DNA of 60,796 nucleotides from SAR324 cluster bacterium (GCA_015231885.1 JADGAT010000021.1:1-60796); one strand, 5' to 3'; counted from the first letter of the stretch, positions 8,995-17,958 are shown. Notes: generated by a model not told the origin, from the sequence alone. Numbers and translations are program-made.

Positions 8995-10296
8995 TTATTT
9001 TTGCAATAAAATGGCGAGTTTGTTTTCAAAAGGCAACGTCAATACAATGTCCTGTTTTTCATCATGGTTGATATCGATGACCTGGATGTAGCCTGGGCGA
9101 TTGCCTGATGGGATGGAGCCTGCAACGATGTCGCCACGGGAGTATGCTTTTTGACCATTCTCCCCAGGTCTTTTTCCATCTCCGTTGCTCAATAAAATGA
9201 CTAAATCCTGATCGGCCACATCACCAATTACAAAATCTTGTACTCCATCCTGGTTGAGATCTCCAGATGACAATTGTCCAGGTCCCTGACCCACTTTAAT
9301 GTCTTTGCGTTCAAAACTTCCATCTCCGTGTCCATACAGCAACGAAATATCTTCATCCGTTTGATTGGTGGTGGCAACATCCATGTTTCCATCATTATCC
9401 CAGTCTCCTGCAATTAGAGCCTGAGGAAGTTCTCCGACTTTGTAATCTCGGATTTTTTGAAACACTTTATTTTGTGGGGTGTCTGGGTCGGAGCAAGGAG
9501 TGTTTTCGAAAAAATCAACACGGTTTTTGTTGCGGCTCAATACCGCTAAATCGACACAGCCATCATTATTCCAGTCTCCAGAGGCAACTTGAATCGGGTT
9601 TTTTCCAACTCCTTGATCGTAATCCAGGCTGATTTTTTCTAGTGAATTGAAGTCTAGAACAATCGAAATGTCGTCGTCTCCTCGATTGGCAATGGCAACT
9701 CCCATCTTGCCCTCCGATGCAAATGGAGCCGCTGTCATGAAAACAGGGAAATCTCCTACATCAATATCTTCAGGTGTGGCAGCAAGTAAAAACTTGTTGT
9801 TGGTGATCTGTCCTTCCCATACGCTCAGGGAATCCGTTTCTGTGCTGATTGTGAGCAAATCCTGTACACCATCCTCATTCACATCTTCAACGAGCAGATA
9901 TTGAGGACGATCTGTGTTGGTGATGATGGTTCTTCCCGTTTCAAAGAAGTCCTCCGGATTATCAGATGAGTTGACAGAAGTGCGTATCAAGATGCGAATG
10001 GTTTGTTCTTCTTGTTTGGTGGCGGTGTTCAGGAGTATAATATCGTCCAATTGATCGTGATTGATGTCTTTGATAACAAATGCCAAAGGGTTTTTGCCAA
10101 TATTGTCCAATTCCAGAGGATCATGAAATTTGAGCTCTTCGGTTGTATTATCTATACGGATAATACTGATCTCCGTCGAAGTTGCTGTTTCGTCATCGTC
10201 ATCTAATTCTCGTTCTTTGAAACTGCAGGCAGTTGAAAGCAATAAGAAGCATGCCAGAGAGAATAATTGTATAAACAGGATGAAATTTTTCTGCAT
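8995..10296 (-). CDS. FG-GAP/VCBS repeat lipoprotein
   Basis: A 433-residue exported lipoprotein. The signal peptide ends in the lipobox LLSTAC and an acidic linker (DDDDE) follows. The body holds at least five FG-GAP-type repeats, each with a Ca-binding-like loop: DVNEDGVQD, DWNNDGCVD, DWDNDGNMD, DLNQDGVQD, DINHDEKQD. Such repeats build beta propellers that act in surface binding. It is the last gene of a minus-strand run (rodZ, small membrane protein, PP2C), 27 bases after the phosphatase gene. The ligand is unknown. Confidence 0.8.
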   Translation of the reverse strand: MQKNFILFIQLFSLACFLLLSTACSFKERELDDDDETATSTEISIIRIDNTTEELKFHDPLELDNIGKNPLAFVIKDINHDQLDDIILLNTATKQEEQTIRILIRTSVNSSDNPEDFFETGRTIITNTDRPQYLLVEDVNEDGVQDLLTISTETDSLSVWEGQITNNKFLLAATPEDIDVGDFPVFMTAAPFASEGKMGVAIANRGDDDISIVLDFNSLEKISLDYDQGVGKNPIQVASGDWNNDGCVDLAVLSRNKNRVDFFENTPCSDPDTPQNKVFQKIRDYKVGELPQALIAGDWDNDGNMDVATTNQTDEDISLLYGHGDGSFERKDIKVGQGPGQLSSGDLNQDGVQDFVIGDVADQDLVILLSNGDGKRPGENGQKAYSRGDIVAGSIPSGNRPGYIQVIDINHDEKQDIVLTLPFENKLAILLQK

Positions 10297-10323
10297 AGGA
10301 AATATGAAATAAAGGTATATGAT

Positions 10324-11148
10324 TTATTGAACTGTTAAGTCTCCAATTAAAATACTGATATTATCTGGTTTGGGTAATAAAATTCCATCCCATGGCTCTC
10401 GGTGGGATTGTTGCATTTTTGTGATGGTTTTTTGCATGAGCATGTTGGTGCTTTCCTGGGGAGAATGATTTTTTGTCATTTCGGCAATCTCATCCATTGT
10501 AAAATTATCCGAAAGTCCATCTGTTGCGGCAATCATTCTATCTCCCGTCTCAAAAGATATATGATGTGAGTCTGGTTCTGGGGTGTCATTGCCTGTCAAT
10601 GCTTTGGTGATGATATGCCGTTGTGGGTGATGAAGTGCTTTTTCTGGTGATAAATATCCTGAATCAATCCAGGAGTTGATTAAAGAGTGATCCCGACTCT
10701 CCCATTTTATATTTTGTGTATTGTCGAAAAGAGTTAATTTTACGTCTCCCAGGTAGTAAATATGCAAAAGGGAATTTTCCATCCAGCATATTAAATAACA
10801 AACGCCGGAGTTGGAAGTCATGCACTCTTGTTTGATCCTACTCGTAACCTGTTCCTGAATGCTCATCAGGGAATTCAGGGAGGGATGCTGAATGGTCATC
10901 AGTTCCTCGGTCAGTATGTCAGCGGCTTTTGCGCCATCTCCAGGCCCCCCCATTCCATCAATCACAGCAAATAAAGGCAATTGAGGCAGGATCACCAACC
11001 TGTCTTCATTGACATTTTTATATTTTGTTCCACGAGAGGATGCGGCTGCGAACATCCCAGTGGAAAGTCTGACCGAAAATACTTTTGGGCTTTCATCTGT
11101 TTCAGTGGAAGATTGACCAATGATCAGGGGTTTTGTAGATAAACCCAT
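10324..11148 (-). CDS. PP2C-family serine/threonine phosphatase
   Basis: A 274-residue PPM/PP2C phosphatase. The metal-binding motifs are in order: NEDR (47-50), VIDGMGGPGDG (62-72), AATDGLSDN near 210, and a C-terminal DNISILI carrying the last Asp. It should remove phosphate from Ser/Thr in a Mn/Mg-dependent way in the cytoplasm. No Hanks-type kinase is visible in the window, so its partner is elsewhere. It lies between the small membrane protein and the FG-GAP lipoprotein on one strand. Confidence 0.88.
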   Translation of the reverse strand: MGLSTKPLIIGQSSTETDESPKVFSVRLSTGMFAAASSRGTKYKNVNEDRLVILPQLPLFAVIDGMGGPGDGAKAADILTEELMTIQHPSLNSLMSIQEQVTSRIKQECMTSNSGVCYLICWMENSLLHIYYLGDVKLTLFDNTQNIKWESRDHSLINSWIDSGYLSPEKALHHPQRHIITKALTGNDTPEPDSHHISFETGDRMIAATDGLSDNFTMDEIAEMTKNHSPQESTNMLMQKTITKMQQSHREPWDGILLPKPDNISILIGDLTVQ

Positions 11149-11224
11149 TTTTTTTTATCAGTCAAAGAGAGGTTTAAAATTACAGGCAACGATGCCGCTA
11201 TAACATGCGTTTCCATAGCGTATA

Positions 11225-11494
11225 TTATGGATTTTCTGATTCTGCAATCTGCTTCGCATGCAGGTAGCGTTTTTGGAAATGCAATTTCAAATGTTGATAG
11301 TCTGCATCGGATAAACGCCCCAACTGGAACTCTTCTTCTAACTCGGTTATGGCAGATAACAACGAGTCTTGTTCATTAAAACTGGATGATATCGTTTCTT
11401 CAGAAATATGTTTTGTTATTTTCTGAAAATAAAGAGGATAAATGATGACAATGACGGTAATAATGAATAAGAAAATGCTGAATAAAAGAGCCAT
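11225..11494 (-). CDS. Small membrane protein, CcmI/SHOCT-like tail
   Basis: An 89-residue protein with one N-terminal span (LLFSIFLFIITVIVIIYPLYF) and a cytoplasmic helical tail containing LEEEFQLGRLSDADY. That segment resembles the short helical motif of SHOCT domains and of CcmI N-terminal regions. It starts 3 bases after the rodZ stop and is clearly cotranscribed. No cytochrome c maturation genes are nearby, so a CcmI role is not supported. Confidence 0.6.
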   Translation of the reverse strand: MALLFSIFLFIITVIVIIYPLYFQKITKHISEETISSSFNEQDSLLSAITELEEEFQLGRLSDADYQHLKLHFQKRYLHAKQIAESENP

Positions 11495-11497
11495 GTG

Positions 11498-12514
11498 TTA
11501 TTCTGAACTGGTGAGAGACGTCAAGTCAAGGACCAAATTTTCGAGTAAGTCTTTTTGTTGATCAATAATTTGGAGTTTCCCATTTAAAAAAAGCTGAACT
11601 CCTTTTGTGTTGCCAATGGTTAAGACGTACTGCTCTTTTGCTTCAGAGGAGAAGTCTTCTCCTGGTTGAAGATACACTTCAATGGGATTATCATTGTCGA
11701 TGGTAATATCGAGCCAAGTCGTTTTACTGGCTTTGACGGACAATAACAGTTTCTCTGTTGCTGCAGTTGTTGCTGCTGTCTCAATTGTTGCAATTACGGG
11801 TAGTGTGGTTGAAGGGACTGTGATCGTCTCTTGAACAGGAACAGGTTTTTCAGGCTCTGTGCTTGAAGCTGCAACAGGCCTCTCAGGTTTTTCAGGCTCC
11901 GTGTTTGAATCGGCAACAGACTCCGGACTAGGTTTTGCAGAAGCCTCAGGGGGAATAATATTGGCTTGTGGTGTTCTTACGGATTGCTCATGGGCGTCTT
12001 CCTCCTTTTTAGACTCAAGAACAGGCTCAGATTTGGCAAGAGTTTCTTTGTTGATTTCAGAGGTGCTGAATGCATTATTGAATAAACCATGCATCTGATC
12101 GAAGTTTGTGAATGCCATATAGCCCACACCAACAATCAACAACAATATAATGAAGAAAAATAGTTTTTGACGCGAAGAAGACGAATCTATTGCTGATGGG
12201 ATAAGAGGAGCATCACTGAGATCAGAATGTTCTTGAAGCTTTGGAATTTGATCAAACTCAGCTTGAAGTAACTCTTTGTCGAATCCTAACAGTGTGCCAT
12301 AGGTTTTAATGAATCCTCGCATGAATACAGGCGCCGGGCCTTGTTCGAGATGGCCTTGTTCGATTTTCTTCAGGGTTTCTATATTGATACGGGTGGTTTC
12401 TGCAACATGTTCCAAAGATAATTTTTTTTGCTCGCGTGCGTCTTTTAATTTTTGGCCCAGCTGCTTGATTCCGTCATTATTTTGCTCAGTTGCCTCAGTC
12501 ATTGATTCATTCAT
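11498..12514 (-). CDS. rodZ: RodZ-like cytoskeletal protein
   Basis: A 338-residue bitopic membrane protein. An N-terminal helix-turn-helix of the HTH_25 type occupies about residues 18-85 (LGQKLKDAREQKKLSLEHV...PVFMRGFIKTYG). A single span follows near 118-138, then a Pro/Glu/Thr-rich periplasmic linker and a C-terminal DUF4115 beta domain. RodZ connects MreB to the elongation machinery. The linker has repeated EPEKP segments. No mreB is in the window. It heads a minus-strand run, 73 bases downstream of mtnP. Confidence 0.85.
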   Translation of the reverse strand: MNESMTEATEQNNDGIKQLGQKLKDAREQKKLSLEHVAETTRINIETLKKIEQGHLEQGPAPVFMRGFIKTYGTLLGFDKELLQAEFDQIPKLQEHSDLSDAPLIPSAIDSSSSRQKLFFFIILLLIVGVGYMAFTNFDQMHGLFNNAFSTSEINKETLAKSEPVLESKKEEDAHEQSVRTPQANIIPPEASAKPSPESVADSNTEPEKPERPVAASSTEPEKPVPVQETITVPSTTLPVIATIETAATTAATEKLLLSVKASKTTWLDITIDNDNPIEVYLQPGEDFSSEAKEQYVLTIGNTKGVQLFLNGKLQIIDQQKDLLENLVLDLTSLTSSE

Positions 12515-12587
12515 GGAAAGGATGAGTTGTATTTAGCCTGTGGATAAAAGTAACTGTACTAGAAAATCCCAGTTTGTTCCCTGCTTT

Positions 12588-13442
12588 TCAAGACAGGTAT
12601 TTGCCAATGAGAATATCCAAGTCCGATCGGGTTTGCATCGGAATCAAATCAGGTTGCGTGATAATGCCATATTGCAGGGCTGAACCGCAGGAACATGGCC
12701 GTTCTGCAGGCAGAATCTCTAAAGTCCGGGCAAGAATTTTTTTCGATGTTTCAATATTATTACGCATCACTTCCAGTATTTGATCAATAGTGACTTCTTC
12801 TTCCGCGTGATGCCAGCAGTCATAATCCGTTGCAAGGGCAATGGTGGTAAAACACATTTCTGCTTCTCGGGCCAGTTTTGCTTCCTGAATATTGGTCATG
12901 CCGATGATTGATGCGTCCCAGGAACGATAAAGATTAGACTCTGCCCGTGTAGAAAATACAGGTCCTTCCATGCATACGTAGGTACCACCTTTGTGGTAAG
13001 TGGCTTTTGCGTCTTCTGCTGCCTGGGTCACAATACCCAGTAAATGGGAGCAGATCGGATCACCAAATTGAACATGAGCAACGATTCCCTTACCAAAAAA
13101 TGTAGAGACCCGCTGTCGGGTGCGGTCAATGAACTGGTCGGGGAATACGATATGCCCGGGTGCTATTTCTTCTTTCAAACTTCCAACCGCACTGACTGAA
13201 ATGAGATGGGTAACCCCCAGCTTTTTCATTCCCCAAATATTAGCACGGAATGGAATTTCTGTTGGTAACAAACGGTGTCCCTTGCCATGACGGGGCAGAA
13301 AAACGACAGGAGTCTCATGCAGTGTTCCCGTAATGAAGTTGTCTGATGCTGTTCCAAAAGGAGTTGATATCGGTTCTTCTTGGATATCCGTGAGACCTGG
13401 CAGATCATAGAGTCCGCTACCACCAATTACACCAACTTTCAT
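12588..13442 (-). CDS. mtnP: S-methyl-5'-thioadenosine phosphorylase
   Basis: A 284-residue member of the MTAP/PNP family that splits methylthioadenosine with phosphate to adenine and methylthioribose 1-phosphate. It begins MKVGVIGGSGLYDLPGL, and the base-specificity segment ATDYDCWH near residue 215 has the Asp pair typical of 6-amino purine recognition. The ATG at 13442 is chosen since AGGA precedes it at good spacing; the longer frame to 13487 adds an unrelated leader. No other methionine-salvage (mtn) genes are adjacent. Confidence 0.92.
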   Translation of the reverse strand: MKVGVIGGSGLYDLPGLTDIQEEPISTPFGTASDNFITGTLHETPVVFLPRHGKGHRLLPTEIPFRANIWGMKKLGVTHLISVSAVGSLKEEIAPGHIVFPDQFIDRTRQRVSTFFGKGIVAHVQFGDPICSHLLGIVTQAAEDAKATYHKGGTYVCMEGPVFSTRAESNLYRSWDASIIGMTNIQEAKLAREAEMCFTTIALATDYDCWHHAEEEVTIDQILEVMRNNIETSKKILARTLEILPAERPCSCGSALQYGIITQPDLIPMQTRSDLDILIGKYLS

Positions 13443-13552
13443 AATTTGTCCTGACTTGTGTGTGAGGAAGGATAAAATTGCTGTCAAAAAACAAATATAT
13501 GGACGGTTTTGTTCAAAAATCTCAAGTCAAATCCACTTTGCCTCAGAGGTAT

Positions 13553-13903
13553 TCACTTGTCTGATGCACCTGACGGCATTTCCAGTTGATATCCATGGCG
13601 AGCTACAAAATCCGGAAAACTGATCTGATTTGCATAATTTTCCTGATACAGCAAATGCATAGCACTACTGATGATGGGAGGAGGATAATTTTTGATGGAA
13701 AATCCAGATGCTTCATCACCCAGATCTTTCACTATTCCCAGATAAGGATCAGAATCGTCCGGTTGTGTTTTTAATAGAGATATTAATTCTTCACAAATCC
13801 TATCGTACTCTTGGTCGGAAATTACGGATTCTCCTGACTGGTAATATAAAAAAGAGTGGACTAAAAACTGGCGAATACGTTGTCGGAGTAAAATTTGGCT
13901 CAT
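13553..13903 (-). CDS. DNA ligase LigA-related small protein
   Basis: A 116-residue protein resembling only the N-terminal Ia domain of NAD-dependent DNA ligase: YYQSGESVISDQEYDRICEEL mirrors the LigA segment YY....P.ISD.EYD.L. The adenylation lysine domain and everything downstream are absent. A set of standalone LigA-related proteins is known, mainly from phages, with unclear function, and the second half here (SGFSIKNYPPPIISSAMHL) fits that type better than a decayed ligA. The gene starts 14 bases after the LysR gene stop on the same strand. Confidence 0.65.
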   Translation of the reverse strand: MSQILLRQRIRQFLVHSFLYYQSGESVISDQEYDRICEELISLLKTQPDDSDPYLGIVKDLGDEASGFSIKNYPPPIISSAMHLLYQENYANQISFPDFVARHGYQLEMPSGASDK

Positions 13904-13917
13904 GAGAAAACTTTCTT

Positions 13918-14811
13918 TTAAGTGGTGGATGAGTGATCTTGTATATGCTGATAGAACTCTTTGAAAGGCATTGGTAAAGTTCGTTTTTTATGGGTGATCA
14001 GATAAAATTTTCTATTCATCTTCAAGTTATTGATTCCAATTTCTTTGAGACTGCCTTCTTGCAGCTCTTTTTGAATAGCCACCCTGGAAAGAATTGATGC
14101 TCCTAAATCGGCTTTCAGCGCCTGCTTGACGGCCTCAGTAGAACCCATCGTGGCAATCACCCGTAGTTTTTTTCTATAGATTTCATGTTTTTCTAAAAAA
14201 AGATGAACAGTACTTTGGGTGCCTGATCCTTCTTCTCTGAATACAAAAGGGATATCGTATATTTCTTGAATAGTGATCGTCTCTTTTTTAAATAGCTTGT
14301 CTGAGCAGGCAAGAACCAGCTCATCCTCGATAAAAGGGAGGTGAGTCAATCTTTCTGGTTCCATTATGGCTCCTACAATGCCCAGCAGCAGTTCATGATT
14401 CAATACCATATCTGTAATTTTTCTGGAATCCTCTATAATGGTTTCTAAAAAAACTTTGGGATGCTGTTTGTGAAATTCCTGCAAGATATTGGGTAGAACA
14501 TAAGTACCGGGGATCGTACTTGCCCCAATCATGAGCTTGCCATGAACTTCATTGATGGAAGAAGAGCCTGCTGCAATAAGATCTTCGATGTCTTCCAGAA
14601 TTTTTAAAGCTTTCGGATAGATGATGTCAGCCTCTTTCGTTGGCATAATTGTGCGCCCCAATCTATCGAACAACTTGTATCCCAGTTCATTTTCCAAATT
14701 TTTCATGTGTTCACTGACTGTGGGCTGACTGATATAGAACTGTTCTGATGTCTTGGAAAAGCTCCTTTTTTTATAAACGGAGGCAAATATCTTTAAGTAC
14801 TGTAACTTCAT
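13918..14811 (-). CDS. LysR-family regulator, selenium-associated type
   Basis: A 297-residue LysR regulator. The winged helix (residues 1-60, SFSKTSEQFYISQPTVSEHMKNLE) precedes the effector domain, which has GKLMIGASTIPGTYVLP, FREEGSGTQ and MGSTEAVKQALKADLGAS. From memory these match the LysR group linked to selenium metabolism in anaerobes and deltaproteobacteria, close to CysB/CysL regulators. It is divergent from the ABC importer genes across a 150-base spacer that holds a promoter and palindromes, so it probably regulates them. The selenium link rests on family resemblance only. Confidence 0.8.
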   Translation of the reverse strand: MKLQYLKIFASVYKKRSFSKTSEQFYISQPTVSEHMKNLENELGYKLFDRLGRTIMPTKEADIIYPKALKILEDIEDLIAAGSSSINEVHGKLMIGASTIPGTYVLPNILQEFHKQHPKVFLETIIEDSRKITDMVLNHELLLGIVGAIMEPERLTHLPFIEDELVLACSDKLFKKETITIQEIYDIPFVFREEGSGTQSTVHLFLEKHEIYRKKLRVIATMGSTEAVKQALKADLGASILSRVAIQKELQEGSLKEIGINNLKMNRKFYLITHKKRTLPMPFKEFYQHIQDHSSTT

Positions 14812-14860
14812 CAGCTGCTGTGAGGCCTAAAGTTATTGGATTTTTCTATGGAATGAATTG

Positions 14861-14870
14861 TTTGATCAAA
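14861..14870. promoter_or_regulatory. Candidate LysR operator palindrome
   Basis: TTTGATCAAA is a perfect 10-bp palindrome 9 bases upstream of the -35 element of the importer promoter. This is where LysR-type activators usually bind. A second imperfect dyad (ATTGGATA...TATCAAT) overlaps the -10 region. Confidence 0.45.
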
Positions 14871-14879
14871 ATAATCTAT

Positions 14880-14909
14880 TTGACATACCTATACTATATA
14901 TTGGATAAT
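14880..14909 (+). promoter_or_regulatory. Sigma-70-type promoter of the ABC importer
   Basis: TTGACA (14880-14885), an 18-base spacer, then GATAAT (14904-14909). This predicts a transcript start near 14916, giving a leader of about 45 bases before the binding-protein ATG at 14962. Confidence 0.6.
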
Positions 14910-14961
14910 TCTATCAATTGTTTTTTAAATTTTTAGATTATAATTTTTCTGCGGAGTGAAA

Positions 14962-15819
14962 ATGAAAAAATGGATTTCAGGTTGTTTTGCAATTATACTG
15001 TTCAGTACGCTGGCTCAGGCACAAACACTCAGTTTTACGGCAATTCCGGACCAAAACACAGCCCGCTTGGAACAGCGTTTTGGCAAAGTTGCCCAGTATC
15101 TAGCAGACATTTTAAAGATTGATGTGAAGTATATCCCTGTCAAATCCTATAGTGCCTCCGTCAATGCGTTCAAGAATGATCAGGTGCAGCTGGCTTGGTT
15201 TGGTGGACTTTCTGGTGTCCAGGCACGTCGTGCGGTAGCTGGTTCTCAGGCAATTGCCCAAGGGGAGGAAGACCAGTATTTTGTGACCTATTTGATTGCA
15301 CATGCCAGTACAGGACTTCAGCGCTCCGATGCCTTTCCTAAATCCATTGCTGGCAAAACATTCACTTTTGGTTCGAAGGGTTCTACTTCAGGACGTTTGA
15401 TGCCCGAATATTACATCCGGCAGAGCTTCGACCAGGCTCCAAAATCAATTTTCAAACGGGTTGGTTTTAGTGGGGATCACTCCAAAACCATCGCGTTGGT
15501 ACAGTCTGGTAGCTATCAAGTGGGTGCGGTGAACTTCAAAGTATGGGAACGTGAACTGAAAGAGGGGAAAATAGATACCAGTCAGGTTCAAGTCATCTGG
15601 AAAACTCCAACGTATGTGGACTATAACTGGACCGTTCGTGGAGATGTGGATAAAAAATTTGGCAAAGGATTCACCCGCAAGCTGCAGAATGCCTTAATCA
15701 CCATGCACGATAAAACATTGCTCGATTCCTTTCCCCGCAAACAATTCATCAAAGCGGATAACTCCATGTACGCTCCTATTCTGGAAACGGCAATGAATAT
15801 TGGCATCATAGAAAAATAG
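14962..15819 (+). CDS. Putative selenate ABC transporter binding protein
   Basis: A 285-residue periplasmic binding protein of the PhnD-like fold. The signal peptide MKKWISGCFAIILFSTLAQAQ leads to LSFTAIPDQN, AWFGGLSGVQAR, FGSKGSTSGRLMP and the C-terminal YVDYNWTVRGDV. From memory these are hallmarks of the group annotated as putative selenate binding proteins rather than true phosphonate-binding PhnD. The ATG at 14962 is favoured over the GTG at 14956, as GGAG sits just upstream. It is the first gene of a three-gene importer. The substrate is unproven; phosphonate, phosphite or another oxyanion remains possible. Confidence 0.8.
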   Translation: MKKWISGCFAIILFSTLAQAQTLSFTAIPDQNTARLEQRFGKVAQYLADILKIDVKYIPVKSYSASVNAFKNDQVQLAWFGGLSGVQARRAVAGSQAIAQGEEDQYFVTYLIAHASTGLQRSDAFPKSIAGKTFTFGSKGSTSGRLMPEYYIRQSFDQAPKSIFKRVGFSGDHSKTIALVQSGSYQVGAVNFKVWERELKEGKIDTSQVQVIWKTPTYVDYNWTVRGDVDKKFGKGFTRKLQNALITMHDKTLLDSFPRKQFIKADNSMYAPILETAMNIGIIEK

Positions 15820-15820
15820 T

Positions 15821-16474
15821 ATGCTGCGATTGGACAAAGTCAGTGTTTCTTATAAAGATACACTGGCTTTGAAAAACATAACCATTCATATTCAGGAGGG
15901 GCAAAAAGTTGCACTGATTGGACCGAGTGGTGCTGGAAAAACGACCCTGCTTTATACCCTGTATGAACTGGAGAAACAGCATGCTTCATTTGTCTACCAG
16001 GATTACGCTCTAGTCCCTCAATTATCTGTTTTCCACAATGTTTATATGGGCCGCCTGGATCATTACCATACGGCCTATAATCTGTTCAATCTTCTCAAGC
16101 CGCAAAAAAAAGAAATTGAAAAGGTAGCTCCTATTCTGGATTCCTTAGGAATGTTAGACACCATGTTCAAACGAGTGGGGGCTTTGTCTGGAGGGCAGCA
16201 GCAGCGGGCTGCTATTGCCAGGGCCATGTTTCGGAAGGTGGAAACCATGTTTGCTGATGAACCGGTGTCTTCCATTGATCCGCATCAGGCTGGAACTGTT
16301 TTGCGGCTGATCACCCATGCCACCAAAACTGTGATTTTCTCTTTGCACTCTGTGGACTTGGCTCTTCAGTTTGCGGAACGGATCATTGGCATGCGTCTTG
16401 GCCAGATCCTCTTTGACTTACCCTCCGATCAAGTCAATGATCATGTGCTTTCCCAATTATACAAGCCGTGTTAA
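15821..16474 (+). CDS. ABC importer ATP-binding protein, PhnC-like
   Basis: A 217-residue ABC ATPase with Walker A GPSGAGKTT near residue 33, signature LSGGQQQRAAIARA, and Walker B FADEPVSSIDP. It lacks long extensions, so it is a minimal importer ATPase. It starts 1 base after the binding-protein stop, and the permease start overlaps its end, indicating tight translational coupling. It should energise uptake of the oxyanion bound by the upstream protein. Confidence 0.88.
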   Translation: MLRLDKVSVSYKDTLALKNITIHIQEGQKVALIGPSGAGKTTLLYTLYELEKQHASFVYQDYALVPQLSVFHNVYMGRLDHYHTAYNLFNLLKPQKKEIEKVAPILDSLGMLDTMFKRVGALSGGQQQRAAIARAMFRKVETMFADEPVSSIDPHQAGTVLRLITHATKTVIFSLHSVDLALQFAERIIGMRLGQILFDLPSDQVNDHVLSQLYKPC

Positions 16475-17958
16475 AAACCAGTCTTCTTTTTGTCTCCATT
16501 GCTTTTATTCTATTGTTTGCCGCAGATCTGGAGGTAACCACTCTGAATCCATGGCAAGAACTGCAGCGCATGGCCATTGGTGCGGTGGTTCCTGATTTCA
16601 TGGCGGTTTATGCGGTCAAAGAAGCATTTCTGAACACCGTGGTCTTTGCGTTTTGCGGAATTTTTCTTTCCATATTCATGGGCTCGGTTCTGGCATTTTT
16701 CTTTGAATGGAAACCAGTCCGATTGTTTTGTGCATTCATTCGTGCTGTCCATGAGTTATTCTGGGCGCTCATTTTTTTACCGGTTGTTGGACTCAATCCC
16801 CTCTGTGGCGTTTTTGCGATTGCTGTGCCGTATACTGGGATTTTTGCCAAGGTTTATGCAGAGATTCGGCAGGAATCGGATCACTCTCCACTGAAGGCGT
16901 TTCCTCCTCATTCCAGCCGGGTCAGTCAATTTTTTTATGGGGTGCTGCCGGCTATCTATGCCGATATCAAACACTATTCTGCATACCGTCTTGAATGTGC
17001 ACTGCGCTCCAGTGCGATTCTTGGATTTGTGGGGCTGCCCACTTTGGGATTCCATTTGGAAACTGCTTTTCGGGAAGGACTGTATTCTGAGGTTTTTGCG
17101 ATCCTGTACTGCTTTTATTTTTTGATTGCATCCCTCAAGTACTGGATCAAAGAAAAGGTGTCCTGGATCTATGTGGTTCTGGCTTTTGTTTTTATCTCCA
17201 AGGAAGTTTCCTTGTCCTGGCAAAATTTCACCCGGTTTTTTACGTATGAAATTTTACCCTGGCCCATGAGACGCAGGGGGGTGTTGGATGGAACCATGGA
17301 TGTCTCTTTTTCCTCGGATTCTGTATGGAATTGGGGAAAAAATATTCTTCAGACAGAAGGTTTTGACGGGGTGTGGAATACCATTGTACTCACGCAGGTG
17401 GTGCTGGTGGGGACTGGTGTGATGACCCTGATTGTTTTTCCTCTGGTCTGTCAGCATTTTCAACAGGGCATTCCCAGGCGGTGTTCCCGTTATCTCCTGA
17501 TAGTCATTCGGACCACTCCGGAGTATATACTGGCGTATGCATTCCTACAGCTTTGGGGACCTTCCATGCTGCCCGCTATTGTGGCAATTGGTCTACACAA
17601 TGGAGCCATTCTTGGACATTTGACAGGACAAAATGCTGACTTGATCCAGCTGCGTGCAGATACCCCCAGAGGGAAGATCAACCGCTATTTCTTTGAGGTG
17701 CTGCCCAGGGTCTATGGACAGTTTCTCGCTTTCCTTTTTTACCGCTGGGAAGTGATGATGCGTGAATCTGCCATTTTGGGAATTCTGGGCATCTATACAC
17801 TCGGGTTTTACATTGATAGTGCTATCTCTGATGACAAAATGGATAAGGCTGTTTTTTTGATTTTGATGACAGCCCTCCTCAATATGGTCATTGACACAAC
17901 CTCCCAGGTCATTCGCAAACGATTGAAAATTTCAACCAAGCTGACCACATCTGGTTGA
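16468..17958 (+). CDS. Fused two-domain ABC permease, PhnE-like
   Basis: A 496-residue membrane protein with two tandem BPD_transp_1 permease units. The first unit ends with SSAILGFVGLPTLGF (about residues 178-192) and the second repeats this as ESAILGILGIYTLGF (about 432-446). A single chain can therefore supply both halves of the channel where many importers use a homodimer or two genes. The GTG start at 16468 lies inside the end of the ATPase gene (7-base overlap). No further importer genes follow. Confidence 0.88.
   Translation: MLKTSLLFVSIAFILLFAADLEVTTLNPWQELQRMAIGAVVPDFMAVYAVKEAFLNTVVFAFCGIFLSIFMGSVLAFFFEWKPVRLFCAFIRAVHELFWALIFLPVVGLNPLCGVFAIAVPYTGIFAKVYAEIRQESDHSPLKAFPPHSSRVSQFFYGVLPAIYADIKHYSAYRLECALRSSAILGFVGLPTLGFHLETAFREGLYSEVFAILYCFYFLIASLKYWIKEKVSWIYVVLAFVFISKEVSLSWQNFTRFFTYEILPWPMRRRGVLDGTMDVSFSSDSVWNWGKNILQTEGFDGVWNTIVLTQVVLVGTGVMTLIVFPLVCQHFQQGIPRRCSRYLLIVIRTTPEYILAYAFLQLWGPSMLPAIVAIGLHNGAILGHLTGQNADLIQLRADTPRGKINRYFFEVLPRVYGQFLAFLFYRWEVMMRESAILGILGIYTLGFYIDSAISDDKMDKAVFLILMTALLNMVIDTTSQVIRKRLKISTKLTTSG

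Noticed and set aside
11225..11494. Cytochrome c maturation CcmI
   Set aside because: Only a short helical motif is shared and no ccm genes are nearby.
14962..17958. Ordinary phosphonate transporter PhnDCE
   Set aside because: The binding protein and regulator fit the selenium-associated groups better, and no phosphonate degradation genes are present. It is not fully excluded.
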